From the NCBI GenBank assembly GCA_039619475.1, contig CM077115.1:513690815-513754814 (forward strand): a DNA stretch of 64,000 nucleotides, written 5' to 3'. Source of the stretch: Icerya purchasi (lineage: Eukaryota > Arthropoda > Insecta > Hemiptera > Monophlebidae). Of the stretch, positions 24,804-35,685 are shown in pieces. Within the stretch, counting starts at the first letter, position 1. Every line of letters begins with the position of its first letter. Both the position numbers and the translations under genes were made by a program. The notes beneath the pieces are model-generated. The model was not told where the DNA came from. It was given only the letters and a program-made list of their open reading frames with translations, and ran no database searches.

Positions 24804-25075
24804 CATGGGCGTCGCCAGCGGGTGGCAGGGGGGGCAGCTGCCCCCCCTGGAGCCTTGAAACATTTTAATCAACTGGCCATAATGAGTGTTCATAGGCGCG
24901 TAATCATGAATAATTTGTCAGAAACCCACGAAAATTATGTTTTAATTAAGATTTTATTCTTGTTTAATAAAATATTAAGCCTTTACAACTTATAAATTTC
25001 ATTTTTTCTATAACTCATATCCTTTTTCTATCATCTTGCCCCCCCCCCCTGGCCCATCGGCTGGCGACGCCCTTG
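24804..25075. mobile_element. hAT-type MITE, 272 bp
   Basis: The ends CATGGGCGTCGCCAGC and GCTGGCGACGCCCTTG are inverted repeats with one mismatch, flanked by an exact 8-bp duplication TTAACAGA (24796-24803 and 25076-25083). Near the left end is a perfect palindrome GGGGGGGCAGCTGCCCCCCC, and a C-run lies near the right end. The GC-rich ends contrast with the AT-rich core. It is non-coding. It interrupts an older repeat whose uninterrupted relative lies near 31.9 kb. Confidence 0.85.
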
Positions 25076-25221
25076 TTAACAGATTTATGTATAATTGTAA
25101 AAATAATATTTTATGTTGAATTCTAAGTATTTATTAATATATTTAATACGGATTTTAAAGAAAAAGACGACTGATTTATTTAATTCCCGCTAAAAATTTA
25201 TAAAATTCAATGATATTATCA

Positions 25222-25345
25222 AACAATGACGTAGGAGAATTTTTCTTATTTTTATGTCGCACTCCCAGCGTTTTAAAAGCAACTAAAACGCTGGAAGTTG
25301 GGTGGAAAAATGGAAGTAATTGGTCTTGCGTCATCGTTGCAAAAA
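25222..25345. repeat. Palindromic repeat around AAAACGCTGG
   Basis: AACAATGACGTAGGAGAATT...CCCAGCGTTTT at the left is mirrored by AAAACGCTGGAAGTTGGGTG...TTGCGTCATCGTTG at the right, giving imperfect arms of about 55 bp with a short loop. A single-arm copy of the same family lies at 32052-32125. The form suggests a foldback-type repeat end. Confidence 0.6.
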
Positions 25346-28300
25346 CGATAGCAAAATTGTTAAACTACATCGATTGCTTACAACAATTATCGACTTTTTA
25401 AAATTTTTAATACTGTCTTCAGAAATTGAAATAATTCTCAGATGCCATTTAGTCCTATTATCGGTTTTTCCTGTTTACTCTTTTAGTGAATTTACGCGTT
25501 TATTTATATATAATTTTGTAATTATTGAACATAAACGAAATAATAATTCATAAAGTGATGAAATGCGTGTTTAGTACACTTTATGTATATAGTAATTTTA
25601 AATTTTTATTACGGAAAAATGTAATGGTGGACAAGAAAGTAAATATAATAAACATAGTCAATGAATTGTGAAAAATAAAATGTACCTTTTTTTTATCGTC
25701 AGATGTGCAATGCATTTAGAGAAGAAACATAATATTAAAATGCTCAAGTATGAATTTACATGTGAAAAAGGGTAAATCATTTATACTTCAATAAATAGTT
25801 TAAAGCGATATGTTATAACACTTTTTAAATTATATGCCAATAAAAAAGTATCCAATCATATGTAAAATTATTGTTATAATTCACATTCATAAATATATTT
25901 TTTTTATGAATTAATATTAAAATTATGTGAAAATGTTAACACTCAATGATTTACATGAAACTTTTTTAGAATTTAATATATGGGAACGAAAACAGGAATC
26001 AAGTAATATAGAACAGTATAAACCGTGTGATGCAGTAAAGGAAAAAAAAGGAAATGTGAAGCTGTTTATTTGTAATTGTGTTGGCCAAGTAAAAACTGAA
26101 ATACACAGACGTATTCCTCATAGAAAAGAACTTTGTAAGATTGGTGAGATACATATATCTGTATTGTTTGTTAATTAATAACTATAAAAAATTTAGTTAA
26201 ATAAAAATAGTGATTTTGGTATATAATTAATAGATTGCATTGCACAATTATAAATAGGTGCGATAATTGAGTTTTTTGCGGTTTTGCTGAAATGTTTACT
26301 ATTTGCTTTTAAGTCTTAAATGTTTTTTTGCAATTTTAAGAACATGAAAACAAATCTTATTGAAATTGAATGTAATGGTATTTTTGAAAAAATTAATTGG
26401 TTTTAAAAAAGTTATTAATATTGGAGGGTGTAACAATTTCTAAATATAGAGAATATTAAGAATACATTATTTAAGTCAAATTTGAAATAAATGAAAGTGG
26501 ACATATGCTTAAATACTAAGGTGAAAAAAATTATATAGTTAATTTATGTGCGTTTCATATTTATTAATTTTTTTATCATTCGTTCACACATTTTATTCCG
26601 TTAAAAATTATTTGTTGTGTCTAATATAAAAGTAGAACTTTAAGACTTTAGTGTGTAAGATTATAATAAGGATAATTACACATATGTACCATAATAAGGT
26701 AATTTTCTATTTGGAATGTTAATAGAAAGAATAAGAAGGAAAGAAAATAAAAAAAATGATATTATTACTGGTTATGTTTTAATATATAAATACGACTTAA
26801 TAATTTAGGTGTATAAGGTTATGTTTAGAATAATTACTGATTTAGACTTCATACATAGTGTCTCTGGACAGCAAACGTAGAAAAATTATTTAAATTTCAT
26901 TGAATTAAAGCTGACTAATCTTGTCACCATAAACATACTTAAACAATAAAAAACAAGTAAAAAATTGATCACGGTTTATTTTTAAATATATAAATTATTT
27001 ATATAAAAATTTGTTTATTCACCTTTTATATGGTAACTAAAAATCCAGATTCAAAATATAATTTAAAGTACATTATTTAATATATGTTTTTTCTATTTAT
27101 TTACATTTATGTTTCATTTGCAGATTGCATATGGCTTGACCACACTGTTATTTGGATCAACATATAGAATAAACTTTTGTGATTTGAATTGCTATTGTTT
27201 ATAGTTAAATTAGACATTATATTTTATGTATATATACAAATTATTTTAATTATAAGTCACAGTTGTAATTTACGATAAATCAAAAATCTCACGTTTGGTA
27301 AATGTGTAATTTATTGTGATTTATTTTTTCTACAGATTTATACAAAAAGAATTATTTATGTACTGTAATTTACACTATTGTAACAACTTAAAGTATTTCA
27401 AAAAACTTTTTTACAACATACATATTTTATTTACTTTTGACAATTTTTATTATTTCATTAATTTCATAGTATAGATCTTTTAATTGTATTAAATTTCAGA
27501 ATGTGTTTTTAAATTTATTCTATATTTTGTTGATAACTTTTGTAAGTTTGCTATATTTCTTAATAGAAAAGGTGTGTGTACTACAAATCTCCAGTTTATT
27601 CATGTGCTTCAACTGTGTGTTATATATTTTTATAACAAGGTCAATCAAGCATAGTGTTTTGTGGGATAAGGATTCTGTATATTAAGTTAAAGATAACTAT
27701 GATTTACACTTACATAATGTTAAATTCAAAACAAAGAAGTCTAATTTTTCGTGCTGCAAAGAAGGAGAAAAAAACGCTATTTCTGGGGCTTTTTTAAACT
27801 TTTTTCCGATTTTGAAAATTTCAATAAGAAAACAGAATATAGTTTCATTCTCAATAAATAGTGAACTTCTTATCAATATATCATACTGGGGGGGGGAATA
27901 TTTTTTTCAAAAATGTCAAGTTTAGGTGCCTCAAGAGCTTAAAATAAAGCTGTAAGCTCAGCTATAGTTTTCTTATAAGCCGGTTCCTTATTCATATATT
28001 TGAAATAAGTTTTGGTTTTCGCAACTTTTTTATTTGAGATATTACTTATGTGAACATCTTTTTTTTTGTTGTTGTTTTTGCCCCAAAAGGAAGGGTTTAA
28101 ATTATTTTTTAACCATAACTTTTTGGTTTTATGAAAGAACTTTTGCGTTTTGTTTTAGATTTCGAATTTAACTTTTGAAGGGTTATCTGGTGTTGAATTA
28201 TTCATTTTTAAATGATTTTTGAGGTCGTTTTAAATTCTGTGTAAGTTCTTGGAGGTTTTTTAAATTTTATGCTATCCGGAGTAATTGACTACCTTGAAAT

Positions 28301-28762
28301 AATATATTGTCTTAAAGAGAAGTTTAATTGTAATTTTTAATCCAATTTTGAAGTTTATAAGTCAAACTATTCGTAAGGTGTTGATTTTTATTTTGTTTTC
28401 TATTCTGCATTTTCTTAAATAAAATGTGTTCTCAGTCCTTGAAATAGTTTATAATAACATGTAGGAATTAATTTTTATATAATGGTTAATATTTTTATAA
28501 TATAAAATGCCGATGTATTATGTACAATCATAAATTCTATTTGTTACATATATATATATAAATATATAATCAAAGAAAAAAAATAATTTGTTTCATATAT
28601 TGCCTCAAAAATTTGGTGTTACAGTAAAAAACAGTTATAGTAAATAATAGCGTTGAACAGGTTATAGAAACGAGTATTGCTGTAAGTGGAAGAAGTGCAT
28701 AAAACTATAGGTTAATTTTTATCCAATATTGCAACCAAAATTTGTTATTAAAATAATAAATT
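25346..28762. other. AT-rich stretch, one unrecognised open frame
   Basis: Nothing firm is visible. The reading frame 25933-26178 (starting MLTLNDLHETFLEFN) is followed in frame by a possible donor, ATTG|GTGAGA near 26141, and could be a coding exon, but there is no family match and no clear promoter. The rest is AT-rich with homopolymer runs. Confidence 0.3.
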
Positions 28763-29298
28763 ATGGCTTATAATGACATGGATAAACAGGTAATTTTAAA
28801 AGTTTTTATAGATGAATTTAACTAAAATCGTCATTCAATTTTTTTTTCTTAAAAAAGGAAAAAAGATGACAAAAGACTGGTACCAGCACTAAATAACAAG
28901 TCACCAGTCAGATTTTGGTGAAATACAATCAGCCATATTAATGTTAGGTCATGTTATAGAACAAATGAACGCACCAGATAAAAATAAAGTTTTATAAGTA
29001 ATTATTTAAACGAATTATGATTTTTTTTTTACATGCATGTATTTAGAAGATTTTTCTTTGTGTTATTTCATTTAAAACATTACAAACGAATATTAATGCG
29101 CCTGACTATATTATGGTGCTCTCATTCCTGATAGTTCGTAAATGCGGCTTCTCCACACTATTCCAGTGTTACGGCTTTAACAAGAAGAAAAAGGACAAAG
29201 AAACTATTCAAGCTAAAAAGGCTACTCGCCGTACCCAACCAAATTATCAACCTCGTCTGGAGGCTCGTGTTATTGACACGAATAAATTCAATTGTTAA
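28763..29298 (+). CDS. Tentative small gene, two exons (52 aa)
   Basis: A possible first exon 28763-28789 encodes MAYNDMDKQ and ends CAG|GTAATT. A possible last exon 29167-29298, after the acceptor CACACTATTCCAG, encodes CYGFNKKKKDKETIQ...VIDTNKFNC and stops. AATAAA follows at 29302, a few bases past the stop. Both joins are in phase 0. The last exon has codons richer in G and C than the surrounding noise, which supports real coding. A block between them (28908-28996, in part QSAILMLGHVIEQMN) may be another exon, but its donor is poor. I do not recognise the protein. Confidence 0.3.
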
Positions 29299-29550
29299 TC
29301 AAATAAAATGTATTATATTCACATAATTAAACAACGTGTAGTTACTCAATGACAAAAGTATTTTGGAACTAAGATCAGATGATCAAAGCATAAAACAAGG
29401 ATAAGCAACGACAAACAAAAAAAAAAAATATTTACAAAAATTCTCCAACTCTTGTTAATTACTATGATGACGAGCAATAAATTTAATTCAAGTTTTATTA
29501 TGAGCTCGCCGACCACGTAATCGCTTTACAAACGGTAACCTTGTAACCAG

Positions 29551-30254
29551 GGGCGTATCGTCAATAGAAGCGATGGATGCACCGCTTCCTCTAACAAATC
29601 AGTAGGAAATTGCTTTTTTTTCGCATTTGCGAAAAAAATACAACCGAAATAAAATGAAATAACTTGCTGAATTTAAGTGCAAAAATTAAAAATTACTAGA
29701 AAAAAAGTGCTAGATGAAAGAGCATCTGCAATAGCGAGTAACAGAAAAAGCTACACACTTACTGTCTACAGTTACCTCCAAATGATCTGCTGCATGTTGA
29801 TAATGGAAAAAGGTTGCGCACTTATATTCAATTTGGAAGCGCCAGATGTGTCGCTTCCAGATCACATCATTTGCACGAATTTTTATCCCGTGCATTGGGA
29901 GTAAAGAAAAAATGGGCACACATATTCAATCTGGAAGCGTCGAGTAAAATCGCTTTACTAGCATGTACAACAATCAACAGTGCAATTTTTATGCATGTCA
30001 GTATGTGTGTGTGTACAATCATTGTGTAATGTGGTATTTGCAGTACTGGAAACGATGATCAGTTGTGCTTTTGCCGCTTTTCAGTCCGTAATATTACTAC
30101 AGTAGAAGCTATACCAGCACGTTTATCCGTGATGTTTCAGTCTAGTAAAATGCAAACATTTTCGAAATTGAGACTACATATAATTATTAAAACACTTCCA
30201 CTGATTGGTTTTAGTTCATTAAGTAATCCAGAAAAAATGAAATATTCAAAATAA
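29551..30254 (+). pseudogene. hAT transposase relic, internally deleted
   Basis: The left end CAGGGGCGTATCGTC has the form of a hAT terminus. Near the right, at 30147-30236, the frame reads MQTFSKLRLHIII followed by GFSSLSNPEKMK, which resembles the hAT C-terminal dimerisation region ('ERSFSKLKLIKNYLRS...'). Between them lie two diverged copies of a block with TATTCAAT.TGGAAGCG (near 29826 and 29918). Most of the transposase is missing. No right terminal repeat or target duplication could be fixed. Confidence 0.5.
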
Positions 30255-31306
30255 TAAAACAACGCCTAGTTTAGATAATTTTAGTACAAAATCGAAAGGC
30301 GTGTAAAAATTCTCTTCCATAATTTATCAAAGCTAAAACCCCAGTAGTGAATCAGCCATCGGTACTGCCCGACCAGTCACACTGACACTTCATCGCACAC
30401 ACTCTCACATTTATTCTTATCATATGCGTAATTTTGCAAAATAACGTCGCTTATAGTCAGTTTGCGATATGCATAAATGTAAGATACTACTCGTTACAGA
30501 AAAAAACTTGTTATTTTACATTTAGAAAATGAGAAGTCCATTAAAATTGAATAAAATAGTTCAACGTTCTTTATACCACAATTTACAAAATTAAAAAAAA
30601 AAAATTGAAAAGAAAAGGTAAAACAGAATAAAGGAAAACTGGTTGAAGTAAATGTACTGAATTTTAAAAACAATTTTACATGGTTTAGTTTCAATAAAGC
30701 ATTAGTGTTCATACTAGTGAACCAAATTTTACAGAATAAACTAACAAATTTGCTGAAAAACTAAATATACATATATAATTTTTAGAGTTCATTTGCATAA
30801 ATGCAGCAGTTTTTTAATTGCCACCGTATTGCCTCTTCAAAAACAACTGCAAAAGCAATTGGTATTCCGAATGAAATTTTAAAAAATTGATTATTGTTCG
30901 ACCTCAGTTTGTTTTGAAATGTTATGCACAAACAATTCAGTCTCAGAAAAGTTGTTTATAGAATTTTGAGATTCCAACTCACTTCTTCCATACAATTATT
31001 ACTTTAATCAGTTAAAACTTGTTCTATATATATTTCATAAAAGTTTATATCAGAGTAATCATAGTAACAGTAAATTTTCAAATTAAACATACGCTTTATT
31101 TAATTTCAGGCATAATGATGAACCACTTAAAAACTTTTATTTATATCTACTTAGTTTCCTATTTAAAAATAATATAAAACTATTGAATTTGATATTTTAC
31201 ATTACATACAAATTATTTACATATATAAAAATCATTTGTAAAATTTGTATTCGGCATAATAAAATTATGAGTACTTTTTTATTTCATACATTTACTTTCT
31301 CTACTT

Positions 31307-31426
31307 AAAACATTTGGAATTGAAAACTGTTTATTATGTATATTCTGGGTTATTTTTTATTTAAAATACTAAATGAAAAATAACCCAGAATATACATAAT
31401 AAACAGTTTTCAATTCCAAATGTTTT
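31307..31426. repeat. Perfect 51-bp inverted repeat with 18-nt loop
   Basis: The left arm 31307-31357 (AAAACATTTGGAATTGAAAA...) is exactly complementary to 31376-31426, separated by 18 nt (31358-31375). The transcript would form a very stable hairpin. It may be a small foldback MITE or a small-RNA precursor. It lies about 1.1 kb upstream of frizzled. Confidence 0.85.
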
Positions 31427-31739
31427 TATTAAGTTATGTAATTTTTAATTTTACTGCTAATTGAAATCAATGCTTTTAAAAAATTGACTCAGTATTGAGG
31501 AATTTATGTTTAAAATTATCCAATAATACAGATATATCATTTTCTTCAAAAACTGCAATTCAATTTCTATTTCCATTTAATAGATAATTTTTCTAAATAG
31601 TTCTGCATAAAATAAAATCTCGATTTATAATTTCATTATACAATAAACAATATATTTTTCAAATTTGTTCTACATATTACTGTTAATCATTTTTAAATTT
31701 CTTACGGTGTGTGTGGAAATCCATATACATATTTAAAAA

Positions 31740-32125
31740 ACTAAAATTTATTTTCACGAATTAATATTTTGCCGTCAGTTTTTATGTTTTTTAAAAACAA
31801 AAGCAATTTAAAATATATTTTTTCATTAACAATTTTATTGTACCTAATAATTGTTAAATAAATTAAATTATATATATATAGAGAGAGAGAGACATATATA
31901 AAAATAATTAGTATAAAATATAAAATATTAATTAATAATTGTAAAACTAATATTTTTTATTATATTTTAAGTTTTTTTAAAATATTTAACACTAATTTTG
32001 ATGAAAAATAGTTAATTTGTGTAATTCACATTAAAAGCCTATAAAAACAATGACGTAAGACCAATTGTTTCCATTTTTTCACCCAACATCCAGCGTTTTA
32101 GACGATTGTCAGCGTTTTAGACGTT
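31740..32125. repeat. Uninterrupted relative of the 24.7-25.3 kb repeat
   Basis: TGTTAAATAAATTAAATTAT, AATTGTAAAACTAATATTTT and CAATGACGTAAGACCAATTG followed by CATCCAGCGTTTTAGACG occur in the same order as related sequence at 24740-25290. Where the other copy carries the hAT MITE, this one continues without a break. It is AT-rich and non-coding, and lies directly upstream of the frizzled 5' region. Confidence 0.55.
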
Positions 32126-32493
32126 TGCTTTATTCACTTGTGTGTTTTAGTTACTTTTGATTTTCGATGATAGATAAATTATAAATGCAACATCCGACTA
32201 TTAGTAATTCAAATTGGCAATGTTGTAACCAGGACCGTAACGGGTATTGTAAATAGTTTTATTTTATAAATACGCTTTATCAAAGTTATTTTATGAATAA
32301 CGAAAGCTTTATTTTACTTCATTATCGGTTATAAGTGCGTATTTATTGTCATTTGGAAGTCGTGTTTGAAAAAGTTATGCATCATAAAAGAATGCGGGTA
32401 ATAATTAAGCATCTATGTTTAATAATCGATGACGATCCGCTGGTTAATATGGTATTCCAAATTATTATTGATACCCCGTTATAAATTTGTAAA

Positions 32494-33766
32494 ATGTTAA
32501 TTGATGAACAAACTAGCACCATGTTGTTTCTGCCAAGTATTTTTTTTTTAAATTACGTATTAATTTTATTAACTTTAAAATACGTTCAATGCAATTTGGA
32601 GCTGAGTGAAACACTGCCGTACACATCGGAACACGATGTAATGCAGCATAACAGTCGATGCGAAACGATAACGGTGGACTTTTGTAAAAAGATCGAATAT
32701 AATCAGACTATCATGCCGAATTTGCTAAATCACCATAAACAGTCGGATGCAGCGTATATATTGTTGCAGTTCTTGCCGTTAGTTAAAGTTAACTGTAATC
32801 CAGATTTACATTTTTTTCTCTGTACAGTATTCATCCCATTTTGCTCAGTATTAGATCAGCCGATACCGCCATGCCGATCGCTTTGCTTAAACGCTAAGAA
32901 AGGTTGCGACGAAGTGATGAACAGATTTCAAATACCGTGGCCGGAATGGTTAAATTGTACTAAATTTCCGGGAGATAAAAACGATCTCTGTGTAAGTAAG
33001 AATACGTCTAGTAATTTGGACGATGTTCGACAGCGACATAATCAAAACCCGATCAGTATTATTACCAGTATAGACGGTTACCCTCATACGAAGTACGCTG
33101 TTGGTGTCGGTACGAATGAAGATATAATAGAAAATTTCGGTAGCAACCCCATGTATCACGAATTCGTCTGTCCATATCAATTTAAAACTCAACGCGGACA
33201 CGGCTATTCATTTTGGCTGAACGGAAAATTAATAAATGACTGCGGACTGCCGTGTGACGAAATGTTCTTCACTAATGAAGAAAGACAATTCGCCAAGACA
33301 TGGGTCGGTAGTTGGTCGGCCGTCTGCTTCTTATGTTGCATATTTACGGTGTTAACTTTTATGATAAATATGGATCGTTTCCGGTATCCGGAACGACCTA
33401 TTATATTTCTTTCTTTATGCTCATTAATGGTGTCGTTGATTTACCTTATCGGTTATTTTTCTGGCGATAGAATCGCTTGTCGAAAACCGTTTCCGTCACC
33501 TTCTCCGGAGGGTACTACGCAGATGGTATCACCGATTGCTCAGGGTACAAAAGGAGAATGGTGCACTATTTTATTTATCGGACTGTATTTCTTCAGTATG
33601 GCATCGTCAATTTGGTGGGTGATATTAGCGTTAACATGGTTTTTAGCAGCGGGTCTGAAATGGGGTCACGAAGCGATTGAAGCCAATTCGCAGTATTTTC
33701 ATTTAGCAGCATGGGCTTTGCCGGCAATAAAAACGATAACGATATTGGCAATCGGAAAAATAGAAG
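32494..33766 (+). CDS. fz: Frizzled receptor, exon 1 (CRD and TM1-TM4 region)
   Basis: Frizzled is the seven-pass receptor that binds Wnt and recruits Dishevelled at the plasma membrane. This exon encodes residues 1-424 plus one base. In order it has a hydrophobic signal peptide (about 10-33), the cysteine-rich domain with exactly ten cysteines (56, 64, 101, 110, 117, 127, 131, 138, 155, 166) including QTIMPNLLNHHKQ and CRSLC, an acidic linker, then CGLPCDEMFF and transmembrane segments from about 271. A TAA stop lies in frame 21 bp upstream of the ATG, and Met10 is a possible alternative start. The donor is GAAG|GTACGT. The CRD resembles Fz1-type more than Fz2-type receptors; that subtype call is from memory. 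Confidence 0.95.
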
Positions 33767-34084
33767 GTACGTGTAACCGAGTAATTGCTATCTCATATTT
33801 ACGACGTAGATTTTTCGCAGTTTGAAATATATTTTTTATATAAACAAAGTGTGAAGGGAATAAATTAATTGTAACAGTTACACAGTTGATAATTTAAATA
33901 TTCTAAACAATGAGGCACATTTAAATTTTTTATTAAAAATTATTTCGAAATGGTAGTCGCATTATTAATAGTTCTATGTAATTTATATAGAGAACTTGCG
34001 CGAGAAAAAAAAAATTTCAGGTCAAAAGTATTTCCTTATAAAAAAAAAACAATTATGTACCTTTTTTATATGGCAATATTTTAT

Positions 34085-34500
34085 ATGACATTAGATTTTT
34101 CTGAGAATGCATGTGGAATAAGATGTTCTTATTCGTATATAGATCAACATTATATATATGCGGTGTAATTTATTAATTTATAACGCTTAAATTTGTGTTT
34201 TATTTGTGAAATTTTATATTGAAATAAAGTTTTTTATTTTCTAAAATCGGTTATATCTGGGTAACCCTATTTACACAATTCAACGATTAAATGTATATTG
34301 AATAAACGGAACACATTTTTAAATCATGCTAGAAGGATTGATTCAGTTTTAAATTCAATGTTGACGTTTTCACGATGTGTAAAAGTTTTTGTTTCTTCAG
34401 TATATATTTGTGTTTTCATTTTTTTTTTTGTTTTTGTGTGTATAGTATATAATTTGCCAAAAACTACTCCATACTGTTAAATTAAATATCAAAAGAATCA
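34085..34500. repeat. Intronic direct repeat, copy 1
   Basis: It shares with copy 2 (35267-35685) a series of blocks in order: CATGTGGAATAA, GTTCTTATTCG, AATTTATTAATTTATAAC, TTTATTTGTGAAATTTTA, AAAATCGGTTATATCTGGGT and TTCAGTTTT. The reading frame inside is not conserved between copies, so this is a repeat and not an exon. Confidence 0.75.
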
Positions 34501-35266
34501 TAAATAGATTTTTAAATTTTAAAATAATTTGTAATATGGATTTATTAAAAAATTATAAAGCGATATAAGACATATACACATTACCGTATTACGTGTTTTT
34601 GTTTTAGAATATGTTTTTATAGTATCGAATGCATTTTTATGTATTTAATCGTACTTCTTAAATAATTATTACGGTCTATTTGGACTTACCATGTTAGTGA
34701 AAGTTAACTTTGTTATTGCTACGAATGTTAAGTTCGCATCAGATGAAGTTTAAAGGTAATAATAATTGTTAAGGGGAAGACATTTAATACTAGAAATGAA
34801 TTAACGGAAAAAGTGATTAAAAGTATATTGTGGAAACTGTTAACATAAAGTTGGTTAAATTTTTTCTGCGAATGCGGTGCAAATACGCTAATTCGTTAAA
34901 AATATTTGAAATAAGACGGTCAAAAGAATGCAGAATGAATCAGGCTTTCGTATTCTATGTAAAATAATTCACAATAATGACCTCGTCGCCATATTATTTG
35001 AAAGGATCAATATTAAGGTTTCGTAACTGACTATAAATGAGCTTGTTCGCTATTTAATTTAAAGAAAATAGAAAAAAAAAAAATGTGTTGTTAATAGAAT
35101 GCAATAAGTGTGTTGATGTATATCAAGAATTATAGACATTCTTAGCTCAGACGATATAAATAAATTTGTAAAGAACATAAACGTACAATTTTTTATTACT
35201 GTCAATTACTTTGAAGAATTATATGTACGTGTGCTTAAATAGAAGCAGTTAAAAATACTAAAAATG

Positions 35267-35685
35267 TATGATATCAGACTTTTCTGAAGGGACATGTGGA
35301 ATAAACTGTTCTTATTCGAGTAATTTTCATATAGATCGATATTATATGTATGCGGTACAATTTATTAATTTATAACATTTAAATTTGTTTTTATTTGTGA
35401 AATTTTAAATTAAAATAAAGTTGTTCGTTTTGTAAAATCGGTTATATCTGGGTAACTTTGTTTGCGTAATTTAACAATTAAATGTTTATTAAATAAAAGA
35501 ACACCTTTTTACATCATATTAAAAAGTATTCAGTTTTTAAATTTAATGTAGATGTTTTCGCGGTGTGTAAAGTTTTTTTGCTAATTCAGTATACATTTAA
35601 TTGTGTTTTCATTTTTCCTCCTTGCTCGCATACAAATTTGACGAAGACTATTACGTTCTGGGTAATTAAATATCAATTATTCTTA
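35267..35685. repeat. Intronic direct repeat, copy 2
   Basis: This is the partner of 34085-34500, offset by about 1.18 kb in the same orientation. The two copies differ by many substitutions and small indels but keep the shared blocks in the same order. Confidence 0.75.
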
